A stretch of 64,000 nucleotides of DNA from Nocardia veterana NBRC 100344 (GCF_000308855.1 NZ_BAGM01000073.1:62001-126000); one strand, 5' to 3'; positions 38,805 through 47,366 are shown, counted from the stretch's first letter. Notes: generated by a model from the sequence alone, not told the origin. Numbers and translations are program-made.

Positions 38805-39021
38805 TCGATCAGATCCTGGGCCGGGCACCGCGGGGGCGGGTATCCGTGAGTGCCGCCGCTCGGGTGGGAGACGGGCGCTGTCCAGACCCCGCACCGGACG
38901 CTTAATTAGAACATGTTGCCTTCACCGCCTGGGCGCCGCGCGGCCCGAAGGCCTTCCCGTCGTTCCGCCATCTCACCCTATCCAGAGGTATTTTCGCGCC
39001 GAATCTCGATACCCGAGCAAT

Positions 39022-39053
39022 CAGACACTAGTCTGGATATGAAACGTGTTCTA
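39022..39053 (+). promoter_or_regulatory. KstR-type operator and adjacent dyad
   Basis: 39040-39053 reads TGAAACGTGTTCTA, an exact fit to the KstR consensus TnnAACnnGTTnnA. Five bases before it, 39022-39035 is the dyad CAGAC-N4-GTCTG. Both lie within 85 bp upstream of the nitronate monooxygenase-like gene, in promoter position. KstR is the TetR-family repressor of cholesterol catabolism relieved by sterol-CoA metabolites. Confidence 0.7.
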
Positions 39054-39102
39054 GTGTTGTGGCGACGTACGAGCGCCGGAAGACCAGAGGAGTCACCCCG
39101 CC

Positions 39103-40221
39103 ATGCATACCGAGATCTGCGAACGACTGGGCATCGATGTCCCCATCTTCGCTTTCACCCATTGCCGCGACGTCGCCGCCGCGGTGAGCAACGCCGGCGG
39201 GCTCGGCGTGCTGGGCGCGGTCGGTTTCACCGCCGAAGAGCTGGAGGTCGAGCTGGCCTGGCTCGACGATCACGTGCACGGCGTCTACGGAGTCGACCTC
39301 GTCATCCCCTCGAAGTACGAGGGCAAGGGCATCGAGGGATTGAGCCCGGCGGAGCTGGAAGCCGAACTGGCCAAACTGGTTCCGCAGGGCCACCGCGATT
39401 TCGCCGAGAAGATCCTCGCCGACCACGGCGTTCCGAAGCTGCCGGAGGGTGAACACCACGAGCAGCTGCTGGGCTGGACGGCGACGACGGCGGCCCCGCA
39501 GGTCGAGGTGATCCTGCGGCACCCGAAGGCGAAGCTGGTCGCCAACGCGCTCGGCACTCCGCCCGACGACATCATCAAGCAGGTTCAGGATTCGGGCCGG
39601 CTGATCGGCGCGCTGTGCGGATCGGTCAAGCACGCGCTCAACCACAAGCGAGCCGGTCTGGACTTCGTGGTGTGTCAGGGCACCGAGGGCGGCGGCCATT
39701 GCGGCGAGATCTCGTCGCTGGTCCTGTGGCCGCAGGTGATCGACGCGGTCGGCGATCTGCCGGTGCTCGCGGCGGGCGGTATCGGCAACGGCCGCCAGAT
39801 CGCGGCGGCGATGGCGATGGGCGCCGCCGGCGCGTGGACGGGGTCGATCTGGTTGACCGTCGAGGAGGCCAATGTGCCGCCCGCGCAGATGCAGAGCTAT
39901 CTCGACGCCACCAGCCACGACACCGTGCGTTCGCGCGCGTGGACCGGCAAGCCGGCGCGCATGCTGCGCAACGACTGGACCGAGGCCTGGGAGCGGCCGG
40001 ACACTCCGGACCCGCTGGGGATGCCGCTGCAGATGATGGTCGCCCTCGACGGTGTCAAGCGGGGTCACCGTTATCCGGAGGCCGCCAAGGACGTCAACTT
40101 CAACCCGGTCGGCCAGGTGGTCGGCATGATGAACAAGGTCGAACGCACCGCCGATGTCATGCAGCGACTGATGGAGGAGTACCTCGAGTCCTGCGAGCGG
40201 CTGAACAAACTGAACAGCTGA
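39103..40221 (+). CDS. Nitronate monooxygenase family flavoprotein
   Basis: 372 aa FMN-dependent TIM barrel. Segments: CRDVAAAVSNAGGLGVLGAVGFT at the N-terminus, VVCQGTEGGGHCGEISSLVLWPQV (catalytic-His region), VPVLAAGGIGNG-like phosphate site (LPVLAAGGIGNGRQIAAAMAMGAAGAWTG). Close in layout to a mycobacterial branch long annotated 2-nitropropane dioxygenase. It has a KstR-type operator upstream, so its natural substrate may be a sterol-derived intermediate rather than nitroalkane. It is not the IpdC type, whose N-terminal signature differs. Confidence 0.9.
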   Translation: MHTEICERLGIDVPIFAFTHCRDVAAAVSNAGGLGVLGAVGFTAEELEVELAWLDDHVHGVYGVDLVIPSKYEGKGIEGLSPAELEAELAKLVPQGHRDFAEKILADHGVPKLPEGEHHEQLLGWTATTAAPQVEVILRHPKAKLVANALGTPPDDIIKQVQDSGRLIGALCGSVKHALNHKRAGLDFVVCQGTEGGGHCGEISSLVLWPQVIDAVGDLPVLAAGGIGNGRQIAAAMAMGAAGAWTGSIWLTVEEANVPPAQMQSYLDATSHDTVRSRAWTGKPARMLRNDWTEAWERPDTPDPLGMPLQMMVALDGVKRGHRYPEAAKDVNFNPVGQVVGMMNKVERTADVMQRLMEEYLESCERLNKLNS

Positions 40222-40231
40222 GAACCGCTGT

Positions 40232-40257
40232 CCGGCAGGGTGGTACCGCCCTGCCGG
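40232..40257 (+). terminator. Hairpin after the nitronate monooxygenase gene
   Basis: CCGGCAGGG-N8-CCCTGCCGG: perfect 9-bp GC stem, 8-nt loop, beginning 11 bases after the stop. No T tract, which is normal in high-GC actinobacteria. Confidence 0.6.
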
Positions 40258-40320
40258 GCGAATTCCGCCGCGCCGGACCGAATCGGATCCGCTGGTGCAC
40301 TTGCGGTTTGCCGGTGCCGG

Positions 40321-40354
40321 TTGACACCCTGTATCGGCGATGAGAAGTACATAT
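40321..40354 (+). promoter_or_regulatory. Weak promoter candidate upstream of the HNH gene
   Basis: A consensus TTGACA at 40321-40326 is followed 17-21 bases later by AT-rich GAAGTACATAT. The -10 is not good, and the start codon is about 140 bp downstream. Low confidence. Confidence 0.3.
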
Positions 40355-40497
40355 GGTGAACGGCCCCGATGCGGCCGGCAAGCAGATCAGTTCCCCGCGG
40401 TCCGGATATTTGCTCGGATTGTGCCCGGTGATACCGAATTTCGGTCCCGACATGCTCGTGGGCCGGGCGGTGTGCCGGACGGCGTGATCGGAGCGCG

Positions 40498-41289
40498 GTG
40501 GTGAAAATTCCCTCCGCGGTTCGCTCGCCCGGAATGCGCCGGCTACTCGCCGTGCTGGCCCCGGTGGTACTCGCCGTGGTGCTGGCGGTGGTGTACAGCT
40601 TCCTCGACGACGCCGGCGACAAGAAGGAACCGAAACCCGATTCGGCCGCTGCGGCAACATTTTCCGGAAAAGAAGTCACCGCGCTGCTCGAGAAGCTGGT
40701 CGTCGCGCCGGAAGCGCCGATGACCGGATACAGCCGGGAGCAATTCCCGCATTGGGATCAGAACACTCCGGAACACGGTTTCGGCGACGCGTTCGCTCAG
40801 TACGCCAAATGCACCACGCGCGATGTGATGATGCTGCGCGACGCCACGGGTTCGGTGAAGCTCGACGCGGCGACCTGCAAGTTGACGGTCGGTAAGGACG
40901 GCGGCTGGCGCGATCGATACGGTGTGCTCGACGCCAAGACCGGGAAGCTCAAGCCTTACAAATGGATTACCGACCCCGCCGGTGTCGACGCCGAACATAT
41001 CGTTCCGCTGGCGGAGGCGTGGCGATCGGGAGCTCAGGCCCGCGATACCGACACCCGCCGCAATATCGCCAACGACGCGATCAATCTGGTTGCCTCGGAT
41101 CCGTCGGCGAACCGGTCCAAGGGTGATCAGGATGCTGCGAATTATCTACCGCCGGGCGTGTTCCGCTGCGAGTACGTCCAGCGCTACATTCGGATCAAGG
41201 TAAAGTACGGGTTGACGGTCGACCCGGCCGAACAGACCGCATTGCGAACCGCAGTCGACGACTGCCTCCACAAGGGAGAGTTCAAATAG
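40498..41289 (+). CDS. Membrane-anchored HNH nuclease (GmrSD-C/DUF1524-like)
   Basis: 263 aa. One N-terminal hydrophobic helix (LLAVLAPVVLAVVLAVVYSF) anchors or exports it. The mature part carries the HNH-type core: AEHIVPLAEAWRSGA (Asp/Glu-His), RRNIANDAINLVASDPSANRSKGDQDAANYLPP. This D-x-H...N...N-R-x-K-x-x-x-D-P/W order is typical of secreted actinobacterial HNH nucleases. Probably degrades extracellular DNA. Start GTG 40498 or 40501. Two cysteine pairs could form disulfides outside the membrane. Confidence 0.88.
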   Translation: MVKIPSAVRSPGMRRLLAVLAPVVLAVVLAVVYSFLDDAGDKKEPKPDSAAAATFSGKEVTALLEKLVVAPEAPMTGYSREQFPHWDQNTPEHGFGDAFAQYAKCTTRDVMMLRDATGSVKLDAATCKLTVGKDGGWRDRYGVLDAKTGKLKPYKWITDPAGVDAEHIVPLAEAWRSGAQARDTDTRRNIANDAINLVASDPSANRSKGDQDAANYLPPGVFRCEYVQRYIRIKVKYGLTVDPAEQTALRTAVDDCLHKGEFK

Positions 41290-41324
41290 GCGACATCATC
41301 GAAATCTCCGGTAAGGCCGCCGTC

Positions 41325-41567
41325 ATGACCGATGAGGAAGGGACGGTGTCCGGAGACCTCGATGTCACCGTCGACGACCAGGGCATGGGACTGGTTCGCT
41401 ATCGAGGTACCGAAACGTGGTACCACATCGGCAATCTCGATGCCGAACCACCCCGCACCTGGGCCGACGTCGCCGAGCTCGTCGCCGCGATCGACGCGGC
41501 CCGCGGCAGCCGGGACGCCGCGGGCAACGTCATCCCCTTCGAAGCCGAGCCCGCCGCGGCCGATTAG
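41325..41567 (+). CDS. Small hypothetical protein after the HNH gene
   Basis: 80 aa, acidic. SGDLDVTVDDQGMGLVRYRGTETWYHIGNLD suggests a small beta-rich domain. ATG 41325 has AAGG 8 bases upstream. The frame reads sensibly further back (GDIIEISGKAAV) to the HNH stop, where an AAGGGAG site precedes an ATA codon at 41286. The true start may thus be earlier and non-standard. Likely co-transcribed with the nuclease. Confidence 0.65.
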   Translation: MTDEEGTVSGDLDVTVDDQGMGLVRYRGTETWYHIGNLDAEPPRTWADVAELVAAIDAARGSRDAAGNVIPFEAEPAAAD

Positions 41568-41577
41568 CCCCGCTCCG

Positions 41578-42027
41578 TCAGCTCAGTTGCTCCGCGCGCT
41601 GTTTCACCGCGGCCGTCATTCCCTCGAATCCCGCACGCAGGTGTTTGCCGAGCGCTGCCGTGACAACGGGCTGCAGCAAGCCGCCCAATTCGAAATGCGA
41701 CCGGTATCGGGTGCGGCCGTCGTCGAGCGCGGTCACCGTGTGCGAACGGCGGCTGTGCAGAATTCCCAGCGGCACCGGCTTCATGCTGTAGCTGAATTCG
41801 GTCCCGGGGGTGTGGGTCCGGATGAATTCCCGCTGCGCGCGCGGTTTCGGCGAACCGAGCCGCACCCGCATCTCGATCGGGTCGCCCGGTTCCAGGGTGC
41901 TGCGGCATTCGACGACGAAGGGGTTCCACTCACCGTAGCTGTCCAGGTCGGTCAGCACCTTCCACACCACCTCGGCGGGTGCGTCGATCTCCACCGTGTC
42001 ATCGATCACGAAAGCCATGCCGGTCAC
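41578..42027 (-). CDS. SRPBCC (polyketide cyclase-like) protein
   Basis: 149 aa START-like lipid-binding fold: VIDDTVEIDAPAEVVWKVLTDLDSYGEWNPFVVECRS is the classic N-terminus and FELGGLLQPVVTAALGKHLRAGFEGM the C-terminal helix. Start is GTG 42027 or ATG 42018, with no ribosome-binding site, so leaderless translation is possible. An exact KstR-consensus operator sits 6 bases upstream of the GTG, pointing to a role in sterol or lipid metabolism. Confidence 0.88.
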   Translation of the reverse strand: MTGMAFVIDDTVEIDAPAEVVWKVLTDLDSYGEWNPFVVECRSTLEPGDPIEMRVRLGSPKPRAQREFIRTHTPGTEFSYSMKPVPLGILHSRRSHTVTALDDGRTRYRSHFELGGLLQPVVTAALGKHLRAGFEGMTAAVKQRAEQLS

Positions 42028-42032
42028 AATAC

Positions 42033-42046
42033 TGAAACTCGTTCTA
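42033..42046 (-). promoter_or_regulatory. KstR-type operator
   Basis: TGAAACTCGTTCTA fits TnnAACnnGTTnnA exactly. It lies directly before the SRPBCC start and 22 bases from the TetR stop. Second such site within 3 kb. Confidence 0.7.
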
Positions 42047-42067
42047 GCAAGGTGATGGTGGGCCCGC

Positions 42068-42694
42068 TCACCGGCCGCTGCCGGATTCGGGCAGCGTGAG
42101 CGATTGGGTGATCAGTAACCGGGCCGCGCGGGAAATGCGGGCGGTGTCGCCGGTGACGAACCGATCCTGCAACAAGCCGCGCACACCCGACACGAGGAGG
42201 GTGGCGGTCGACTCCGGATCGGGGACGGTGGGTTCGAAGCGGCTCAGCACATCGGTGAGGGCGGTGACGAGGGTGTGGACGGTGTCCTCGGCGTAGGCCC
42301 GGAACGGACTGTCCGGCACCGCTGCCACTCCGAGCACCTGTAGCAGTACTCGCGTGCTGGCCACCCAGTCGGTCGTGGTGTTCACGCTGAACGATTCGAT
42401 GAGCCGGCGTCGTAAGGCAGCCAGGTCGGAGACGTCGGCGAACATGCCCGGGATATCGGGCCGCTGCGTCTCGAGTGCGGCCACCAGCATCTGCTCCTTG
42501 GTGCCGAAGTAGTGGATCAGCATCCGTGAGCTGGTGCCCAGATAGTCCGCGAGCGGGCGCAACGACAGTTCGGTCAAGCCGTATTCGCCGATGTAGGCGA
42601 TCACCCCGGCGAGCAGTTGTGCGCGCCGGGCCTGGTCGAGGGGTCTGGCCACGTGTTGACTGTAGCGGTCGCTACGGGTATCCATAATCGCCAT
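42068..42694 (-). CDS. TetR family transcriptional regulator
   Basis: About 208 aa. N-terminal [50 protein letters not shown]. The C-terminal ligand domain is all-helical. Start ATG 42694 or 42685. With the former it overlaps the divergent beta-ketoacyl synthase start by 2 bp. Twin dyads flank these starts, so it likely represses both genes. The ligand is unknown, plausibly an acyl-CoA or polyketide-like compound. Confidence 0.9.
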   Translation of the reverse strand: MAIMDTRSDRYSQHVARPLDQARRAQLLAGVIAYIGEYGLTELSLRPLADYLGTSSRMLIHYFGTKEQMLVAALETQRPDIPGMFADVSDLAALRRRLIESFSVNTTTDWVASTRVLLQVLGVAAVPDSPFRAYAEDTVHTLVTALTDVLSRFEPTVPDPESTATLLVSGVRGLLQDRFVTGDTARISRAARLLITQSLTLPESGSGR

Positions 42695-42712
42695 GAGTGT
42701 AACGACTGCTAC
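42662..42712. promoter_or_regulatory. Twin TetR-type operator sites over the divergent starts
   Basis: 42662-42675 is GTAGCG-GT-CGCTAC, a perfect dyad. 42699-42712 is GTAACG-AC-TGCTAC, an imperfect copy of the same pattern. Centres are 37 bp apart. The second lies inside the first codons of the synthase gene and the first inside the presumed 5' end of the tetR gene. Confidence 0.6.
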
Positions 42713-43937
42713 ACAAACTCCGCGGGATGTCGTCGTGACCGCAATGGCCGCCACCACCTGCCTGGGGCCGGATCTGGAGAGCACCTGGGCGGCACTGCTC
42801 GCGGGCAAGAGTGGGATCGGGCCGCTGACCGACGAGTTCGTCACCCGCTACGACCTGCCGGTGCGCATCGGCGGCCGGCTGACCGAACAGCCGAGCGTTC
42901 ACCTGACCCGCATCGAGCAGCGTCGGCACTCCTATGTGCAGCAGTTGGCGCTGGTGCTGGGCCGGCAGGTGTGGCAGCGGGCGGGGACGCCCGAGGTGGA
43001 CGCCGAACGTCTCGCCGTCGCGATCGGCACCGGCCTCGGTGGTGGTGACGCGTTCCTCACCGCGGTCGACGCGATGCGCGACGGCGGATATCGCAAGGTG
43101 CCGCCGCTCACGGTGCCGATGGTGATGCCGAACGGTCCGGCCGCGCGCGTGGGCCTCGAATTCGGCGCCAAGGCAGGCGTTTACGCGCCGACCTCCGCGT
43201 GCTCCTCGGGCGCGGAGGCGATCGCGCACGCGTGGCGGTTGATTCGCACCGGGGAGGCCGATGTGGTGATCGCGGGCGGCGTGGAGGGATATATCGAGGC
43301 GATCCCGATCGCGAGTTTCGCCATGATGCGCGCGATGAGTACCCGCAACGACGAACCCGGCCTGGCCTCACGACCTTTCGATCGCGACCGCGACGGTTTC
43401 GTCTTCGGTGAGGCAGGTGCGCTGCTGGTGCTGGAGTCGGAGGAGTTCGCGCGCGCCCGCGGGGCCACCGTGCACGGCCGGATCCTCGGCGCGGGAATCA
43501 CTTCCGACGGCTATCACATCACCGGGACCGACCCCGACGGCGCGGGCGCGGCCCGGGCGATGCGCAAGGCCATCGCCACCGCGGATCTGACCGCCGCCGA
43601 TATCGACCACATCGACGCGCATGCCACCTCGACGCCGATCGGCGACGCCTCGGAGGCCAATGCCATTGCTGCCGTGGCGAAGCACGCCTCGGTGTACGCG
43701 CCGAAATCCGCGCTCGGGCATTCGATCGGTGCGGTGGGTGCGCTGGAGGCCATCCTCACCCTGTGCACACTGCGCGACCAGACCGTGCCGCCCACACTGA
43801 ATTTCGACAATCCGGACCCGTGTGTGGAGCTCGACATCGTGCACGGCAGTGCTCGTCCACAGCGAATTGCACAGGCGCTGAGCAATTCCTTCGGTTTCGG
43901 CGGACACAACGTCACCCTCGCATTCGGGCGGGCCTGA
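42693..43937 (+). CDS. Beta-ketoacyl-ACP synthase II-type (KasA/FabF-like)
   Basis: 414 aa thiolase-fold condensing enzyme. Catalytic Cys170 (PTSACSSG), His in [11 protein letters not shown] and His in [13 protein letters not shown] are all present, plus the terminal [10 protein letters not shown]. It condenses malonyl-ACP with an acyl chain. It stands alone with a TetR gene rather than in the fatty-acid synthase II cluster, so it may serve a specialised or regulated lipid pathway. Confidence 0.93.
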   Translation: MSVTTATQTPRDVVVTAMAATTCLGPDLESTWAALLAGKSGIGPLTDEFVTRYDLPVRIGGRLTEQPSVHLTRIEQRRHSYVQQLALVLGRQVWQRAGTPEVDAERLAVAIGTGLGGGDAFLTAVDAMRDGGYRKVPPLTVPMVMPNGPAARVGLEFGAKAGVYAPTSACSSGAEAIAHAWRLIRTGEADVVIAGGVEGYIEAIPIASFAMMRAMSTRNDEPGLASRPFDRDRDGFVFGEAGALLVLESEEFARARGATVHGRILGAGITSDGYHITGTDPDGAGAARAMRKAIATADLTAADIDHIDAHATSTPIGDASEANAIAAVAKHASVYAPKSALGHSIGAVGALEAILTLCTLRDQTVPPTLNFDNPDPCVELDIVHGSARPQRIAQALSNSFGFGGHNVTLAFGRA

Positions 43938-44370
43938 GGTCGTCCGCGCGGACACGTCCATCGGATCTGGAACGATCTCTGTTCACGTTTGTCCACCGAC
44001 CGTTGTGGATGACACGCCCAGTTGTGGAAAACCTGCCCGGAACAGCGGAAACGACAGGACATTTCACCCATACGGGCACGAAAATCCTTGAGCGACACCT
44101 ACCTTCGAAAAGCATCGATCGTGCCCGGCTCGGCCGGTACGCCCGGACCACAGCGGTACCGCCGGGTGCGCGGCGGAACCGTACAAGCCGTGCCGAGCGG
44201 TGCCGTTGCACCGGGCGCGGGTGTGCGCGCGCACTGCCGGCTTCGCGCTCGCCCGCGACCGCAGCCGCGGGATCGGATCTGGTCGAGAGGAAACCTGGTG
44301 CGGGCCGATGACCTCTGATTCGCTACCGTTTGAGGAGTAGCCGGGTCGAGTTGTGAGGGTTGTGCGCGGA
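43938..44370. other. Intergenic region upstream of the methionine salvage operon
   Basis: 433 bp. Holds three DnaA-box-like 9-mers (43989-44031) and, further right, a very GC-rich, self-complementary stretch at about 44120-44270. No gene, and no SAM-riboswitch core could be recognised. Confidence 0.4.
43989..44031. other. Cluster of three DnaA-box-like 9-mers
   Basis: TTGTCCACC at 43989-43997 (plus), TCATCCACA at 44012-44004 (minus) and TTTTCCACA at 44031-44023 (minus). Each is one mismatch from TTGTCCACA or TTATCCACA. Three in 43 bp of GC-rich sequence is unlikely to be chance, but no dnaA, dnaN or AT-rich unwinding element is near. Confidence 0.4.
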
Positions 44371-46044
44371 ATGGGTGAAAGTTCGATCACGTGGGTCGAC
44401 GGCGCGGTGGAGACGATCGATCAGCGCGCGCTTCCGCACGAGGTGCGGCCGCTGCGACTCACCACGGTCGACCAGGTCATCGACGCGATCGCCACGCTGG
44501 CCATTCGTGGCGCGCCCGCGATCGGGGTGTCGGGCGCCTTCGGCGTCGCCCTCGCCGCCTTCGCCCACCCCGGCGACCCGGACCGGGTGGCCGCGGAGGC
44601 GGCTCGAATCGAGGCCGCCCGTCCCACGGCGGTGAACCTGTCCTGGGGTGTGCGGCGCGCGCTGGCGAAACTGACCGACGGCCCCGCCGGTGTGCTGGCC
44701 GAGGCGCAGGCCATGCTCGCCGAGGACGGCCGCGTCAATCGTGCCGCCGCCGATCATGCCGCCGACCTGATCCAGCGGCTGTGCCCGGACCGGCCGCTGC
44801 GGATGCTCACCCACTGCAACACCGGCCGGCTCGCCACCACCGCCTTCGGGACCGCGATCGGCGCGCTGCGGGTACTGCACGCCCGCGGCGCGATCGACAG
44901 CGTGCTCGTCGACGAGACGCGGCCCCTGCTGCAGGGCGCCCGCCTGACCACCTGGGAACTGGCCGAGGCCGGGATCCCGCACCGGCTCACGGTCGATTCG
45001 GCCGCCGCGTGGGCGATGGCGACCGGACAGGTGGACTGTGTGGTCGTGGGCGCGGACCGGATCACCGCCGACGGCTCGGTCGCCAACAAGATCGGCACGT
45101 ACGGTCTGGCGCTGGCCGCCCGCCACCACGGCATTCCGTTCATCGTGGTGGCACCGGAATCCACCCGGGATCCGGCCACGGCGACCGGCGCCGACATCGT
45201 CGTCGAGGAGCGGGGTGCCGCGGAGATCACCCATATCGGTGACTACGCGGCGGCCCCGGCGGACACCGCGGTATTCAACCCGGCTTTCGACGTCACCCCG
45301 CCCGAACTGGTGACCGCCGTGGTGACCGAGAACGGGTTGATCGACGACCCGACCTCCGGCGCCCAGGCGACCGAGGGCGCCGTCACGCACCCACCCGCGC
45401 TCGCCGACTCCGCCGGCGCTGCCGCTGTCGCCGAACTGTCGGGACAGTTGTATGCCCGCGGCTGGATGCCGGGCACCGCCGGCAACATCTCCGTGCGGGA
45501 GAGCCCGTCGGCTCCGGTGGCGACCGCGGTGATCACCGGAAGTGGGCTGTCCAAGGGCGAATTGGCGCCGGCGGACATGGTGCGCGTGCGGATCGAGGAC
45601 TCCCGGCCGGTCGCGGGACATCGGCGGCCGTCGGCCGAGACCACCATCCATACCGCGGTCTACCGCAGCACCGATGCCGGTGCGGTCGTGCACGTCCATT
45701 CCCCGCACGCCACCGCGGCTTCGGTCGGGGCCACGAAGACACTGCGGTTCAGCGGCTTCGAACTCATCAAGGGGCTGCGGGCCACCGATGCCATCGATAT
45801 TCCGGTGTTTCCCAACCACGCCGACGTGGCGATGATCGGCGCCGAGATCGAGCACCACCTGCGGACCCACCCCGACGCGCCGCCGGTGCTGTTCATCGCC
45901 GGCCACGGCATCACCGCCTGGGGTGCCGATCTCGCCCAGGCGCGCGATCGCGCCGAATGCCTGGAAGCCCTGTGCGAATTGGCATCGCTGACCGGACGTC
46001 GCGATATCGCCACCGATCGACTTCTCGAGGAGCAACCGCAATGA
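44371..46044 (+). CDS. mtnAB: Fused MtnA-MtnB: methylthioribose-1-P isomerase / methylthioribulose-1-P dehydratase
   Basis: 557 aa catalysing two successive methionine salvage steps. Residues ~1-325 are MtnA: RGAPAIGVSGAFG, catalytic-Cys THCNTGRLATTAFGTA, and GADRITADGSVANKIGTYGLA (catalytic Asp). After a ~25-residue Ala/Thr linker, residues ~350-557 are MtnB, a class II aldolase fold: GTAGNISVRE, ITGSGLSKGEL, zinc-ligand HVHSPHATAAS and a further His in AGHGITAWG. Fusion would pass the unstable product between sites. ATG 44371 is chosen; GTG 44353 is possible. Stop overlaps mtnD. Confidence 0.92.
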   Translation: MGESSITWVDGAVETIDQRALPHEVRPLRLTTVDQVIDAIATLAIRGAPAIGVSGAFGVALAAFAHPGDPDRVAAEAARIEAARPTAVNLSWGVRRALAKLTDGPAGVLAEAQAMLAEDGRVNRAAADHAADLIQRLCPDRPLRMLTHCNTGRLATTAFGTAIGALRVLHARGAIDSVLVDETRPLLQGARLTTWELAEAGIPHRLTVDSAAAWAMATGQVDCVVVGADRITADGSVANKIGTYGLALAARHHGIPFIVVAPESTRDPATATGADIVVEERGAAEITHIGDYAAAPADTAVFNPAFDVTPPELVTAVVTENGLIDDPTSGAQATEGAVTHPPALADSAGAAAVAELSGQLYARGWMPGTAGNISVRESPSAPVATAVITGSGLSKGELAPADMVRVRIEDSRPVAGHRRPSAETTIHTAVYRSTDAGAVVHVHSPHATAASVGATKTLRFSGFELIKGLRATDAIDIPVFPNHADVAMIGAEIEHHLRTHPDAPPVLFIAGHGITAWGADLAQARDRAECLEALCELASLTGRRDIATDRLLEEQPQ

Positions 46045-46613
46045 CTCTGCTGCACATCGCGGCCGACACCGACCCGGCCGAGGTCCGGCTGCACACCACC
46101 GATCCGGACACCATCGCGGCCGAACTGCGCTCGCGCGGAATCGTTTTCGATCGCTGGCCGGCCCAGCCGGTCACCGCCGAGATCGCCGCCGACGACATCC
46201 TCGCCCGCTACCGTGACCGCATCGACGACCTCAATGCGGACGGCCGCTACCGCCACATCGACCTCGCTCGCCTGCATCCCGACGACACCGACCCGCAATG
46301 GCCGGATCTCGCCCGCGCCGCCCGGGAGAAGTTCCTGTCCGAACACCGGCACGCCGAGGACGAGGTGCGGTTCTTCGTCTCCGGCCGGGGGTGCTTCTAT
46401 CTGCATCTCGAACCCGAGGTCGTCGCCGTGGTCTGCGAGGGCGGCGATCTGGTATCGGTTCCCGCCGGCACCCGGCACTGGTTCGATATGGGCTCGCGCC
46501 CCGACTTCGTCGCGATCCGATTCTTCGAGGAGGCCGACGGCTGGATCGGCGATTTCACCGGAGACCCCATCGCTCGAGGCTTTCCGACGCTGGACGAGCT
46601 CGTCGCCGCATGA
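46041..46613 (+). CDS. mtnD: Acireductone dioxygenase
   Basis: 190 aa cupin. Metal ligands are visible in EHRHAEDEVRFFVSG (His, His, Glu) and VPAGTRHWFD (His). With Fe2+ it makes the ketoacid precursor of methionine plus formate; with Ni2+ an off-pathway product. ATG 46041 overlaps the mtnAB stop (ATGA); the stop overlaps mtnC the same way. Confidence 0.94.
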   Translation: MTLLHIAADTDPAEVRLHTTDPDTIAAELRSRGIVFDRWPAQPVTAEIAADDILARYRDRIDDLNADGRYRHIDLARLHPDDTDPQWPDLARAAREKFLSEHRHAEDEVRFFVSGRGCFYLHLEPEVVAVVCEGGDLVSVPAGTRHWFDMGSRPDFVAIRFFEEADGWIGDFTGDPIARGFPTLDELVAA

Positions 46614-47362
46614 ACGACGACGAGCGGTACCCCGCGGTGCATCCGGCAGGAACCGTGCCGGTCGCGCCGATCCGCGCGGTCGTCGTGGACATCGAGGGCA
46701 CGACCAGTCCCACCAGCGCGGTCCGCGAGGACCTCTACGGCTACACCCGCCGTCGGCTTCCGCACTGGCTGGCCGACGAGCGCGACGGCGCCGCGGCGGC
46801 CGTAATCGCGCAGACGCGTGATCTGGCCGAACGCCCGGACGCCGATCTCGACGAGATCGCCGACATCCTGCGTGGCTGGCTGGATTCCGATGTCAAGGCG
46901 GCGCCGCTGAAGGTGGCGCAGGGCGCGATCTGTGCCGAGGGGTTCCGCGCCGGCGCCCTGTTCGGTGAGTTCTTCCCGGACGCGCCCGCCGCCCTGCGCA
47001 CCTGGCATGCCGCCGGGATCCCGCTGTACGTGTACTCCTCCGGTTCGGTTCGCAACCAACAGGATTGGTTCGCCTTCGCCCGCGACGGCGAGCTGGCCTC
47101 GCTGATCGGCGGCTGGTTCGATCTCGCCAATGCCGGGCCCAAGCGGGAGGAGCGGTCGTACCACCGCATCGCCTCGGAGATCGGGGTTCCGGCGGGGGAG
47201 ATTCTGTTCCTGTCCGATCATCCCGAGGAATTGGACGCCGCGGTGGCCGCCGGATGGCAAGCGGTCGGGGTGACCCGTGCCGGCGAACCGAACTCGCCGC
47301 GACCGCCGCATCGGTGGATCGGCAGTTTCGCCGAACTGAACCTGGTGCCGGCCGGGCAGTGA
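46610..47362 (+). CDS. mtnC: Enolase-phosphatase E1 (acireductone synthase)
   Basis: 250 aa HAD-superfamily enzyme. Nucleophile motif VVVDIEGTTSPTSAV (Asp-x-Glu-Gly-Thr-Thr, residue ~27), YSSGSVRNQ (motif II Ser), and FLSDHPEELDAAVAAGW (motif IV). It converts diketo-methylthiopentyl-1-P to acireductone, so no RuBisCO-like MtnW is needed. ATGA overlap with mtnD. Last gene of the operon; a strong hairpin follows. Confidence 0.94.
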   Translation: MNDDERYPAVHPAGTVPVAPIRAVVVDIEGTTSPTSAVREDLYGYTRRRLPHWLADERDGAAAAVIAQTRDLAERPDADLDEIADILRGWLDSDVKAAPLKVAQGAICAEGFRAGALFGEFFPDAPAALRTWHAAGIPLYVYSSGSVRNQQDWFAFARDGELASLIGGWFDLANAGPKREERSYHRIASEIGVPAGEILFLSDHPEELDAAVAAGWQAVGVTRAGEPNSPRPPHRWIGSFAELNLVPAGQ

Positions 47363-47366
47363 GGGG

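Noticed and set aside
39103..40221. IpdC of the steroid ring-degradation pathway
   Set aside because: Although a KstR site is upstream, the N-terminal and His-region sequence resembles a different nitronate monooxygenase branch.
43938..44370. SAM or SAM-IV riboswitch upstream of mtnAB
   Set aside because: The region is GC-rich and self-complementary, but no conserved riboswitch core could be aligned by eye.
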